A stretch of 12,008 nucleotides of DNA, taken from an uncultured Nitrospina sp. (GTDB taxonomy: Bacteria; Nitrospinota; Nitrospinia; Nitrospinales; VA-1). The stretch spans positions 1-12,008 of the forward strand of contig CAJWOD010000025.1 in assembly GCA_913044145.1 (NCBI GenBank), given 5' to 3'. Below the pieces are notes generated by a model, which had not been told where the DNA came from, did not search any database, and worked only from the letters and a program-made list of their open reading frames with translations. Position numbers and translations under genes: made by a program. Positions 1 through 6,425 of this stretch are shown here, one piece after another. Every line of letters starts with the position of its first letter. The stretch's first letter is position 1.

Positions 1-24
1 TTGTTCATATAATAAAAGTAGTTT

Positions 25-383
25 TGGTGGAGGCGGGGGGAATCGAACCCCCGTCCGAAAGGTTTTAGTCAAAGGCATCTACATGCTTATCTTCTGTTTT
101 GAATCTCATTTCGACTAACTCCCAGAAGCAGGATTGGGTCAAAACCAGTTCCTAAAAATCTCATTCCATTTACCCGGAACATGCAAATGAAACCAGTTCG
201 CTGAATGACGTCCTATCCGTTTCCCGCGAACATGGAAACGGAGGACGGTAACCGGTTAAATTAAGCGGCTACAGCTACATCATAATCGTTGGCGATTATA
301 AATAAGCCGTTTTTTAACGGGCCAACGGCATCCCGTACATGCAACCTTTGCATCAGCTCTCCCGTCGAAACCGGATCGCCCCC
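25..383 (-). ncRNA. ssrA: tmRNA (transfer-messenger RNA)
   Basis: tmRNA rescues stalled ribosomes: its tRNA-like end is charged with alanine, and its short reading frame adds a degradation tag to the unfinished protein. The 3' end has a T-arm of GGGGG, loop TTCGATT and CCCCC, then an acceptor strand CGCCTCC, discriminator A and an encoded CCA. The 5' end begins GGGGGCG, which pairs over 7 bp with the 3' acceptor strand (one G-U), and continues into the typical GGTTTCGACGGG block. The length of about 359 nt is normal for a one-piece tmRNA, and the GC-rich middle part (about 130-260) fits the usual pseudoknots. SmpB is the expected partner but is not encoded here. I see no clear terminator in the 24 bases beyond the CCA end. 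Confidence 0.97.
261..293 (-). other. tmRNA tag-peptide reading frame, ANDYDVAVAA
   Basis: Reading the minus strand from the resume codon GCC gives ANDYDVAVAA followed by TAA. It has the same length and pattern as the E. coli encoded tag ANDENYALAA: it keeps the AND start and a small hydrophobic AVAA end that ClpXP-type proteases would be expected to recognise. The frame sits between an AT-rich stretch and the GC-rich pseudoknot region, as expected for the mRNA-like part. Confidence 0.92.
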
Positions 384-390
384 ATATCTG

Positions 391-411
391 TATAAGATTA
401 CTAATCTTATA
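391..411. repeat. 21-bp perfect palindrome at the ssrA start site
   Basis: Ten-base arms TATAAGATTA and TAATCTTATA flank one central C without a mismatch. The palindrome overlaps the downstream edge of the proposed -10 and the transcribed leader. It could be a binding site for a dimeric regulator or a leader hairpin near the RNase P site. Confidence 0.7.
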
Positions 412-437
412 ATATAGTATTAAGGTTAAGGTTTCAA
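409..437 (-). promoter_or_regulatory. Probable sigma70-type promoter of ssrA
   Basis: On the minus strand, TTGAAA (437-432) and TATTAT (414-409) are separated by exactly 17 bases. Each hexamer matches the sigma70 consensus at five of six positions. The implied start near 402 leaves a short leader before the mature tmRNA 5' end at 383, which RNase P would remove. Position and spacing support the call; it has not been tested. Confidence 0.55.
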
Positions 438-508
438 TGGCTACCTAATTAAGCTTCGGCTAAAATCTGGCCAAAGCCCCATATTTTTCGTTTTCCAACA
501 TATCCCAT

Positions 509-784
509 TTAAAATACTATCCGGCTTAGTACCAATCGATTAACCCCATAGCGCACATGAATTAATTCTAGTTTAATATCTTTTCCCTTCAATTCGGGAA
601 ACAAAGATACTGCCCCATTCTGAAATGCCAACTCGGCATCAACATAATTGTCAAAATATTTTATGGAAGTAGCAGAATCCCCAATCGCGGTGTAATCTTC
701 TGTTTGATCATTCCAGTTTCTTATAGCTAAAAGAAAATAGTCATCAATATCGATATTATTTTCGTTTTCAATTGTTGCGTTCAT
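509..784 (-). CDS. Small hypothetical protein (91 aa)
   Basis: I do not recognise this family. The protein is acidic at its N-terminus (about residues 6-15 are mostly Glu, Asp and Asn), has no signal peptide or membrane segment and no cysteine. Its middle part contains aromatic and Asp-rich text, and the end is a basic-hydrophobic strand-like segment. The start is well supported by AGGAG eight bases before the ATG. It lies 110 bases downstream of the ABC permease and is separated from it by a weak terminator-like hairpin, so it probably has its own transcript. The next gene on the same strand is ssrA. No function can be assigned from sequence alone. Confidence 0.7.
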   Translation of the reverse strand: MNATIENENNIDIDDYFLLAIRNWNDQTEDYTAIGDSATSIKYFDNYVDAELAFQNGAVSLFPELKGKDIKLELIHVRYGVNRLVLSRIVF

Positions 785-834
785 TTTAAATCTCCTGTAA
801 TCAAAATTCCTATTAATCTAGTATTTTCATTTAT

Positions 835-862
835 AAAAACTAAGAAATTGATTTAAATTTCT
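835..862 (-). terminator. Weak terminator-like hairpin after the ABC cassette
   Basis: On the minus strand AGAAATT (862-856) pairs with AATTTCT (849-843) across a 6-base loop, and a run of five T follows at 839-835. It lies 33 bases past the permease stop. The stem is AT-rich and therefore weak. Confidence 0.4.
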
Positions 863-894
863 GTGTTCCAATTTTTATTATAGTTAGCTAAAAC

Positions 895-1668
895 CTAATT
901 ATTTTCTATACGATAACGGAATTCTAATTTGTAGACTATTCGAGATAGTAAAAGAGTAATTAGTAGGTAGGTTAATGCTACATAAGTGTAGGTTTCAAAA
1001 AAATTAAAATGTTTGGTGGCATATTCATTACCCACGCGCAAAATATCCGAAATTGCAAGAACAGAAACCAAACTGGTATCTTTCAACATCCCTAGTGTCT
1101 GGTTACCTATAGCTGGAATAATGGTTTTCATGGATTGAGGTAGAATTATTTGGGTCAATGCCTGTTTTTCATTCATACCTAGGCTGCGAGCTGCCTCGCC
1201 TTGCTCTTTTGGCACCGCTTCAATTCCTGACCGAAAAACATCGGCCATATATGCTCCATAACTAAATCCAAAACCGGCTACTGCAGCAAACAATGCTGGC
1301 ATATGAATAAATTCACCCAAGGCATAATAGATATAGAATAAAAGAACAAGTAATGGAACACCGCGAAGTATCTCTGTGTAAAATGAAACGGAAAGTCGAA
1401 CGGCTGAATTTTTTGAAAGCTTTCCTAGGCCTACGACTAAACCTACAAAAATAGCTGCCGAACTACCTAGAAAGGTAACAAGTAAAGTGTAGAAAATACC
1501 TGCAGGTAAAAGTAATAAAAGCTCAAGATATCCCTCAGACTGGTTACCTGTGGTAAGAGCTTCTTTTGATGGAAGATAAACCAAAAATAAAATACTAACC
1601 AATACAGCTATATTCCAAGCCCATGTCTGGGAATTTATATTTTTAGGGTTATATAATTTTCTTGTCAT
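895..1668 (-). CDS. Polar amino acid-type ABC transporter permease (HisM/GlnP family)
   Basis: Inner-membrane channel subunit of an ABC importer, 257 aa. Hydrophobic segments lie at about residues 17-34, 50-82, 95-116, 122-142, 196-212 and 228-247. The RGVP motif (102-105) and the cytoplasmic EAA loop, EAARSLGMNEKQAL (about 158-171) followed by ILPQ, are those of the HisM/GlnP family and mark the ATPase docking site. It lies 32 bases after the binding-protein gene and has AGGA seven bases before its ATG. Only one permease gene is visible, so the channel is either a homodimer or needs a partner encoded elsewhere. A polar amino acid is the family's usual substrate, but I cannot name it. Confidence 0.92.
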   Translation of the reverse strand: MTRKLYNPKNINSQTWAWNIAVLVSILFLVYLPSKEALTTGNQSEGYLELLLLLPAGIFYTLLVTFLGSSAAIFVGLVVGLGKLSKNSAVRLSVSFYTEILRGVPLLVLLFYIYYALGEFIHMPALFAAVAGFGFSYGAYMADVFRSGIEAVPKEQGEAARSLGMNEKQALTQIILPQSMKTIIPAIGNQTLGMLKDTSLVSVLAISDILRVGNEYATKHFNFFETYTYVALTYLLITLLLSRIVYKLEFRYRIENN

Positions 1669-1700
1669 ACATTTCCTAATCCCCTTTATAGAAATAAATT

Positions 1701-2468
1701 TTAGGGAACTTGAGCGGCTTCACCCAGATCCCATTTTTTATGAAGCTGAGCTATTGTTCCATCGGCAATCAATTTCTTGATAGCCAAATTAATCTTACTC
1801 ATAAGTTGTTTTTCATCTTTTCTCAATACCACCGCATAAAACTCATTAGATAGAATTTCTCCAACAATTTTTATTTCTTGAAACAGGGGCCGATTTTTTA
1901 AGAATAAGGTTCCAGAGCTTTCACCCAATACAGCATCAACTTTGCCATTTATTAGATCAGAGATAGCATGGCCGTACATTTGGTATCCTTTAGTTTTTAT
2001 GGATGATTCCTTTTCCAAAAAATAATATGCGGTGGTTCCAATCTGAGCTCCGACTAGCACATTATTTTTTTTAGCATCTTCAAAAGAGGTTATATTTTTT
2101 TCATCTTTTCTGACAACGAGGGTCAGTCCGCTTTTAAGATAAGGGATGCTGAAACCCATTCGCTGTTTTCTTTCGTCAAGTACTGTTACAGAACTGATAA
2201 TCATATCAAATTTTTTAGTGATCAAACCGCCAAAAAGCCCTGCCCATTCTACATTCACAAGGCCAATATTAATTTTAGCTTTATCTGCTATGGCACGTAT
2301 TAAATCTGGTTCAAATCCAATCATATCGTTTCCAACGCTCATGAAGGACATGGGTGCCAGTGTCGCATCTGTTGCTACAATATAGGTTTTATCTCCATCC
2401 CCACCGCTGTTCCAACAACCCGCCAACAAAGAAGACGCAAAAATAATTATAAAAATTTTATTTTTCAT
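1701..2468 (-). CDS. Lipoprotein solute-binding protein, family 3 (amino acid type)
   Basis: Substrate-capturing subunit of the ABC importer, 255 aa from the chosen start. The N-terminus MKNKIFIIIF...LLAGC is a lipoprotein signal with lipobox Cys18, so the mature protein is lipid-anchored on the outer face of the inner membrane. Family 3 marks follow: ATDATLAPMSF (32-42), GFEPDL (51-56), the SVTVLDERKQ segment with Arg100 (the residue that usually binds a substrate carboxylate), FSIPY (106-110) and GTT (144-146). The usual Asp late in lobe 2 (VDAVxxD) reads VDAVLGE, with Glu183. The reading frame is open for 12 more codons upstream, but this start places the lipobox correctly. It overlaps the ATPase stop by 11 bases, suggesting translational coupling. 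Confidence 0.92.
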   Translation of the reverse strand: MKNKIFIIIFASSLLAGCWNSGGDGDKTYIVATDATLAPMSFMSVGNDMIGFEPDLIRAIADKAKINIGLVNVEWAGLFGGLITKKFDMIISSVTVLDERKQRMGFSIPYLKSGLTLVVRKDEKNITSFEDAKKNNVLVGAQIGTTAYYFLEKESSIKTKGYQMYGHAISDLINGKVDAVLGESSGTLFLKNRPLFQEIKIVGEILSNEFYAVVLRKDEKQLMSKINLAIKKLIADGTIAQLHKKWDLGEAAQVP

Positions 2469-3531
2469 GGATCTGAAATACATCAGAGATCGCAAATAGA
2501 ACACGAACAGAATCTCCGATCATGTGTTTGTGTTGTTTAGCTTTTCTGTGGTGAAGAGAAAGTTTAAAAAAAGCACCATCGTTAAGTTGAATTTGATATC
2601 GGGTATAGCTCCCAAAAAAATCTATACTAACAAGAGTTCCCTCAAGACTGTTTATTGGTATTTTTTGTTCTTTTCCTATATCAAAAAAAATTTTTTCAGG
2701 ACGAATATAACATCTGTTGGTTTTAATTTTATCTGTCTCAGACAACAATTGAACTTTTCCATTCTTTCCCAATGAAATTGTAACCAAGTTACCAATTTGT
2801 TGTTCTATCGTTCCAATAAGGCAATTAATTTCTCCAAGGAATTTGGCTACGAAAGAAGATGTAGGTCTTTCATATAGATCTTCAGGGGTTCCCGTTTGTT
2901 TGATAACCCCCTTTTCCATAATACACATATGGGTAGCGATGCTCATGGCTTCTTCCTGGTCGTGGGTTACAAAAAGAAATGTAATTCCCAGGGTTCTTTG
3001 CATTTCTATAAGTTCTTCACGCAAATCTTTTCTAAGACTGGGGTCAAGAGCAGAAAGAGGCTCGTCGAGCAAAAGTATTTTGGGTCGATTGATAACCGCT
3101 CTTGCTAAAGCCACACGTTGCGCTTCTCCACCACTGATATGTTGAGGGTATGAGTTTTTTAACTCTTTAAGGCGAGTAATTTCTAACAGTTCATCAATTT
3201 GTTTTGAAATTACAGGTTCGGATAGTTTCTTGACTCGTGGCCCAACAGCAATATTGTCATAAACAGTCATATGGTGAAACAACGCATAGTTTTGAAATAT
3301 CAACCCAACTGGCCTTTGCTCGACCGGAAAGGAGCTAACTTCATTACCTTTTATCCATATCTTTCCCTGGTCGGGAGTCTCAAACCCTGCAATCAGGCGT
3401 AAAAGGGTAGATTTTCCACAACCGCTTTGCCCTAAAAGAGAAAACCTTTCTCCTTCTTCAATTTCTAGAGAAATATTTTGAAGAACAGGTTTTCCATCAA
3501 AGGACTTTGAAATAGAATCTAGCTTTAACAT
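2458..3531 (-). CDS. ABC transporter ATPase with C-terminal TOBE-type region (PotA/FbpC-like)
   Basis: ATPase of the importer, 357 aa from the chosen start. Walker A is GQSGCGKST (34-42), the Q-loop Gln80 is in LIFQNYALF, the signature is ISGGEAQ (132-138), Walker B is ILLLDE (152-157) and the switch His is H190. Residues of about 235-357 form an extra region with the RPEKI segment typical of TOBE domains. That architecture and length belong to polyamine, iron(III), sulfate or sugar importers, not the usual 240-residue HisP/GlnQ ATPases, which makes the pairing with family 3 proteins unusual. I chose the ATG just before LKLDSISKSF, where the domain begins. The frame stays open for 51 codons further and would overlap purD; an alternative ATG at 3573 has no ribosome site. 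The gene starts 90 bases from purD, transcribed divergently. Confidence 0.93.
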   Translation of the reverse strand: MLKLDSISKSFDGKPVLQNISLEIEEGERFSLLGQSGCGKSTLLRLIAGFETPDQGKIWIKGNEVSSFPVEQRPVGLIFQNYALFHHMTVYDNIAVGPRVKKLSEPVISKQIDELLEITRLKELKNSYPQHISGGEAQRVALARAVINRPKILLLDEPLSALDPSLRKDLREELIEMQRTLGITFLFVTHDQEEAMSIATHMCIMEKGVIKQTGTPEDLYERPTSSFVAKFLGEINCLIGTIEQQIGNLVTISLGKNGKVQLLSETDKIKTNRCYIRPEKIFFDIGKEQKIPINSLEGTLVSIDFFGSYTRYQIQLNDGAFFKLSLHHRKAKQHKHMIGDSVRVLFAISDVFQIHEK

Positions 3532-3556
3532 TTCAGGTCTTTTTAAAGAAACAGAG

Positions 3557-3585
3557 TTGCAACACGCAAGCATTTTATATAAATT
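3557..3585 (+). promoter_or_regulatory. Possible promoter of purD
   Basis: TTGCAA (3557-3562) and TAAATT (3580-3585) are 17 bases apart in the 90-base divergent gap. The same gap holds an 8-bp inverted repeat TTAAAGAA (3543-3550) and TTCTTTAA (3584-3591). The hexamers are only moderate matches to consensus. Confidence 0.35.
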
Positions 3586-3621
3586 CTTTAAGAAATAATA
3601 CAAGGATTCGAGGAAGAGAAT

Positions 3622-4890
3622 ATGCAGGTTTTGGTTATTGGTGGCGGCGGACGCGAACATGCGCTGGTATGGAAGATAAAGCAAAGCCCGCGGGTAAAAA
3701 AAATCTACTGCGCACCAGGGAACGCAGGTACAGGAGAAATAGCTGAGAATATTCCCATCGCAGCCGATGATATTAAAAGCCTTATGGAGTTTGCTTTACA
3801 AAAGGAAATAGGGTTGACGGTGGTAGGACCAGAGCAACCATTGGTTATGGGAATTGTTGATCAGTTTGAAGAAAAAGGTCTTCGGATTTTCGGTCCAAAT
3901 AGACGAGCCGCAGAATTAGAAGGTAGCAAATCTTTTGCGAAAAATATTATGGCAAAGTACGGGCTTCCAACCGCAGAGTATAAAACCTTTAGCTCTCCTG
4001 TTAATGCGGCAGAATATATAAAATTCAAAAATTGCCCCTTGGTTGTTAAAGCAGATGGCCTTGCAGCAGGAAAGGGAGTTTTGTTATGCCAAACTGCAGA
4101 TGAAGCTTTAGTTGCTGTAGATTCGATAATGGGTAAAAAATCCTTTGGTCAGGCTGGAAATCAAATTGTTGTCGAAGAATTTCTACAAGGACAGGAAGTT
4201 TCTGTTTTGGCTTTTAGTGATGGGAAAACGGTTTTGCTTATGGATTCGGCGCAAGATCATAAAGCAGCTTATGATGGTGACAAAGGTCCTAACACTGGAG
4301 GTATGGGTGCCTATTCTCCTGCACCTTTTTTTACTGAAATAATGCGAAAAAAGGTACACGACCAAATTATGCTACCTATGATTTTGGCGATGCAAAAGGA
4401 GGGCCGACCCTTTAAAGGGATTCTTTATGCCGGATTGATGTTGACTAAAACAGGTTCCCAGATTCTTGAGTTTAATGTCCGTTTTGGTGATCCGGAAACA
4501 CAGCCTCTTCTAGTACGAATGGATAGTGATATCATTCCAATATTTGAAGCGTGCATTGATGGAACTTTAGATCAATGTTTTTTACAATGGAAAAACGAAT
4601 CATCCGTATGTGTAGTGATGGCAGCCAAAGGCTATCCAGGGCCCTATGAAAAAGGAAAACCTATATCTGGGTTACAATATGCCAATTCTCTTCCAGGGGT
4701 AGAGGTGTTCCATGCAGGTACTAAAACCCAAGATGGAGAGGTTTTGACCCAAGGCGGTCGGATTTTAGGTGTGACCGCTATTGGAGAAAATACTGATATT
4801 GCTATCTCCAAGGCTTATGAAGCCGTAAATAAAATCAAGTGGCAGGGTATCCACTATAGAAAAGATATTGGCCATCGGTCTAGTGTTTGA
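3622..4890 (+). CDS. purD: Phosphoribosylamine-glycine ligase (GARS)
   Basis: Second step of de novo purine synthesis: joins 5-phosphoribosylamine and glycine using ATP, in the cytoplasm. The 422-residue length is normal for a monofunctional GARS. Visible family marks are the N-terminal VIGGGGREHAL (5-15), VGPEQPL (68-74), the ATP-grasp start GSKSFAK (101-107), VVKADGLAAGKGV (141-153), the phosphate-loop-like KGPNTGGMGAYSP (221-233) and the metal-binding EFNVRFGDPE (283-292). The start is fixed by GAGGA seven bases before the ATG. It stands alone rather than in a pur operon, diverges from the ABC cassette and ends at the large inverted-repeat element at 4910-4996. Nothing appears truncated. 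Confidence 0.98.
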   Translation: MQVLVIGGGGREHALVWKIKQSPRVKKIYCAPGNAGTGEIAENIPIAADDIKSLMEFALQKEIGLTVVGPEQPLVMGIVDQFEEKGLRIFGPNRRAAELEGSKSFAKNIMAKYGLPTAEYKTFSSPVNAAEYIKFKNCPLVVKADGLAAGKGVLLCQTADEALVAVDSIMGKKSFGQAGNQIVVEEFLQGQEVSVLAFSDGKTVLLMDSAQDHKAAYDGDKGPNTGGMGAYSPAPFFTEIMRKKVHDQIMLPMILAMQKEGRPFKGILYAGLMLTKTGSQILEFNVRFGDPETQPLLVRMDSDIIPIFEACIDGTLDQCFLQWKNESSVCVVMAAKGYPGPYEKGKPISGLQYANSLPGVEVFHAGTKTQDGEVLTQGGRILGVTAIGENTDIAISKAYEAVNKIKWQGIHYRKDIGHRSSV

Positions 4891-4909
4891 CTATTTTTAA
4901 AATAAAAGC

Positions 4910-4996
4910 GGGAAATCCCGGCTCCCCAGTTCTAAGCTTTAAAAACTGGAGGAACTTCCAACCCCGGAAAAATTAACCGGGATTTCCCTTTTTTTT
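4910..4996. terminator. Long-armed inverted repeat, probable bidirectional terminator
   Basis: A perfect 12-bp inverted repeat, GGGAAATCCCGG (4910-4921) and CCGGGATTTCCC (4977-4988), is followed on plus by eight T, and on minus by a T-rich stretch past 4910. The 55-base interior can fold again: CCAGTT (4926-4931) with AACTGG (4944-4949), and TGGA (4947-4950) with TCCA (4957-4960). It lies between convergent purD and the zinc-finger gene, whose last codons and stop fall inside the right arm and loop. A small mobile repeat is an alternative. Confidence 0.65.
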
Positions 4997-5275
4997 CTTG
5001 GCTAGATATAAAGTCTTCTGGCACTCATGCGAGCAATATTTTGAATTCGGGTGTCGAGGATGAAATTCCTTCTGGCACACCACACATGTTTTATTGTAAA
5101 ACTTTGTTCCCTTTTTGATATCGTTAGCGGGTTCTTTAAGATTATTTATAAAAGAGCTCGCTTTTTTTGTTGAACGTTGATTAAAAAACTCGTCACTCGA
5201 TTTAGTCAACTGACTTTCTCGTAATATTTTTTTTAGTTTTCCATTTTTATCATAAACTTTGCATTCATAAGCCAT
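4973..5275 (-). CDS. Small zinc-finger protein (100 aa)
   Basis: I do not recognise a named family. The C-terminal half holds CVVC (64-67), His72, His75 and CSHEC (81-85), a C-x2-C...C-x3-C arrangement that should bind one zinc, surrounded by many Lys residues. The N-terminal half is charged, with Cys5 but no other metal motif. Such small basic zinc fingers often bind nucleic acid or protein, but this is inference. The last residues, KKKKGNPG, are encoded by the T-run and right arm of the inverted repeat shared with the purD terminator, so the end of this gene and the terminator are the same DNA. The ribosome site is weak (AAGAG close to the ATG). It is 39 bases downstream of the secreted-protein gene and may be co-transcribed with it. 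Confidence 0.75.
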   Translation of the reverse strand: MAYECKVYDKNGKLKKILRESQLTKSSDEFFNQRSTKKASSFINNLKEPANDIKKGTKFYNKTCVVCQKEFHPRHPNSKYCSHECQKTLYLAKKKKGNPG

Positions 5276-5314
5276 ACTCTTATCACTCTTCCTAATACGG
5301 TAAAAATTCTTTAA

Positions 5315-5803
5315 TTATTTTATTAATCGAAATATTTTCCATTCCGAATATTTATCCCTTTTTGCATTTTTCCCATTTTTAAAAGTAAATATCTTAATCA
5401 GGCAGTTGGAGTCTTTCTTTTGACCTTTTAGGCTCATGTGAACAAGGTGAGGTCGTATTTTAATTACCCGCTCTTTTCCTTTATTTAAAGGTTTAAGCTT
5501 CAATTCTATATACCGATTTTCTAAAACAAAGGAAGATTTAATGATTTGAAATTTATCCTTTTGGTCATTTTTGGAAATATATATAAATTCTTTATTATTA
5601 ATAGAGAGTAATTTTAAATTTGCATTACCTGGATTATCTGCAGCCCAAATTCCAGAAAGCGTTTTAGGACAGCCTGGTTTAAGCCATTCCTCATCTTGCC
5701 AGCCAAGAGAATAACTGGGCGTAATAAAGAAGGATAAAAGGCCTACTACAGCATAAATAAGGGAGATGATAAGATTAATTTCAGGTTTTCGAGTCTTCAC
5801 CAT
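5315..5803 (-). CDS. Secreted or membrane-anchored hypothetical protein (162 aa)
   Basis: The N-terminus has basic residues (Lys3, Arg5, Lys6) followed by a hydrophobic stretch at about 9-28, then SYSLGWQ. This looks like a Sec signal peptide or signal anchor. The remainder is polar and appears beta-rich, with short alternating strands (KEFIYIS, RYIELKLKPL) and two Cys (45 and 134) that could pair in the periplasm. A GCPKTLSGIW segment at about 44-53 recalls small lipocalin-like domains, but I would not assign a family. A GGGAG lies only two to four bases before the ATG; the next codon, GTG, would be better spaced and may be the real start. It follows the chelatase gene by 51 bases. Confidence 0.65.
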   Translation of the reverse strand: MVKTRKPEINLIISLIYAVVGLLSFFITPSYSLGWQDEEWLKPGCPKTLSGIWAADNPGNANLKLLSINNKEFIYISKNDQKDKFQIIKSSFVLENRYIELKLKPLNKGKERVIKIRPHLVHMSLKGQKKDSNCLIKIFTFKNGKNAKRDKYSEWKIFRLIK

Positions 5804-5854
5804 TTCTCCCTTTAAAAATTTTTTTTAGTTTAGATCTTTACCCACAATCTTTAT

Positions 5855-6379
5855 TTAAGCCGATGGTGTTTTGTTAAAACTATTAATGTGATCTGCCAAT
5901 AGATCCGAAAAAATGCCTAGATCATAGGGCCAAGCATACTCGTAATTAACATTCGGGTATTTAAGGCGAAGAGCTTCAACCTCCTCGGGTATTTCTCTCT
6001 CAGAGTGAGAGCCGCCTGGAGTAATCATAGTGGTAACCAGTATGACCTCCGTAATATCTTTTTCTACCAACACATCAGCTGCTTGCTCAATAGAGGGATA
6101 ACAAAATTCATTGTAGGCGGTTATTAAAATATAATCTTTCAGTCGAGGAGCAAGTTGTTCGGCTAGCTTCTCTAATCCATATTTATAAGGATCTGTCTCG
6201 GGCGACCTTGTCCAAAACCTAATTACGTTATCCAGCTCTTTTTCTTTTGAGGTTATAGGAGTGCCTGCCCTCACTCTCTGCTTATGAATTTTCATAAAAT
6301 CTTCAACAACTTCTTTCGGAATATCTGAGGGTAATCCGCCATGCCCAATGAGAATTACTCCTGATTTTTTGTCTTTCAT
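5855..6379 (-). CDS. CbiX/SirB-type chelatase-like protein (single domain)
   Basis: Proteins of this family insert Co2+, Ni2+ or Fe2+ into sirohydrochlorin for cobalamin, F430 or siroheme synthesis. This 174-residue protein begins with a strand and GHGG (12-15, His13) and later has TTMITPGGSHSEREIPEE (116-133, His125), matching the two metal-ligand histidine regions of the CbiX fold. A single domain implies a homodimer, as in small archaeal CbiX. It is longer than those (about 120-145 residues) because residues about 30-66 form an extra polar segment after the first helix. It is the third gene of a unit with the MerR/B12-like regulator, 46 bases downstream of it, with a perfect CAGGTT/AACCTG hairpin in the gap. 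The metal is unknown, and a sensory rather than catalytic role is possible. Confidence 0.82.
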   Translation of the reverse strand: MKDKKSGVILIGHGGLPSDIPKEVVEDFMKIHKQRVRAGTPITSKEKELDNVIRFWTRSPETDPYKYGLEKLAEQLAPRLKDYILITAYNEFCYPSIEQAADVLVEKDITEVILVTTMITPGGSHSEREIPEEVEALRLKYPNVNYEYAWPYDLGIFSDLLADHINSFNKTPSA

Positions 6380-6393
6380 GGTTTATCCATTCC

Positions 6394-6407
6394 CAGGTTG
6401 AAACCTG
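6394..6407. repeat. Short perfect hairpin between regulator and chelatase genes
   Basis: CAGGTT and AACCTG are separated by two bases, 14-28 bases before the chelatase ATG. It ends a few bases upstream of the GGA ribosome site and might affect translation or RNA processing within the unit. Confidence 0.4.
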
Positions 6408-6425
6408 TATTTAAAAAATATTAAT

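Noticed and set aside
2146..2385. 79-codon plus-strand frame
   Set aside because: It lies wholly antisense to the solute-binding protein gene, whose motifs are clear, and has no recognisable domain.
2843..3145. 100-codon plus-strand frame
   Set aside because: Antisense to the ABC ATPase signature and Walker B region; a mirror of that conserved sequence, not a gene.
3532..3684. N-terminal extension of the ABC ATPase by 51 codons
   Set aside because: It would overlap the start of purD on the other strand, crosses the divergent promoter gap and has no family similarity; the domain begins right after the ATG at 3531.
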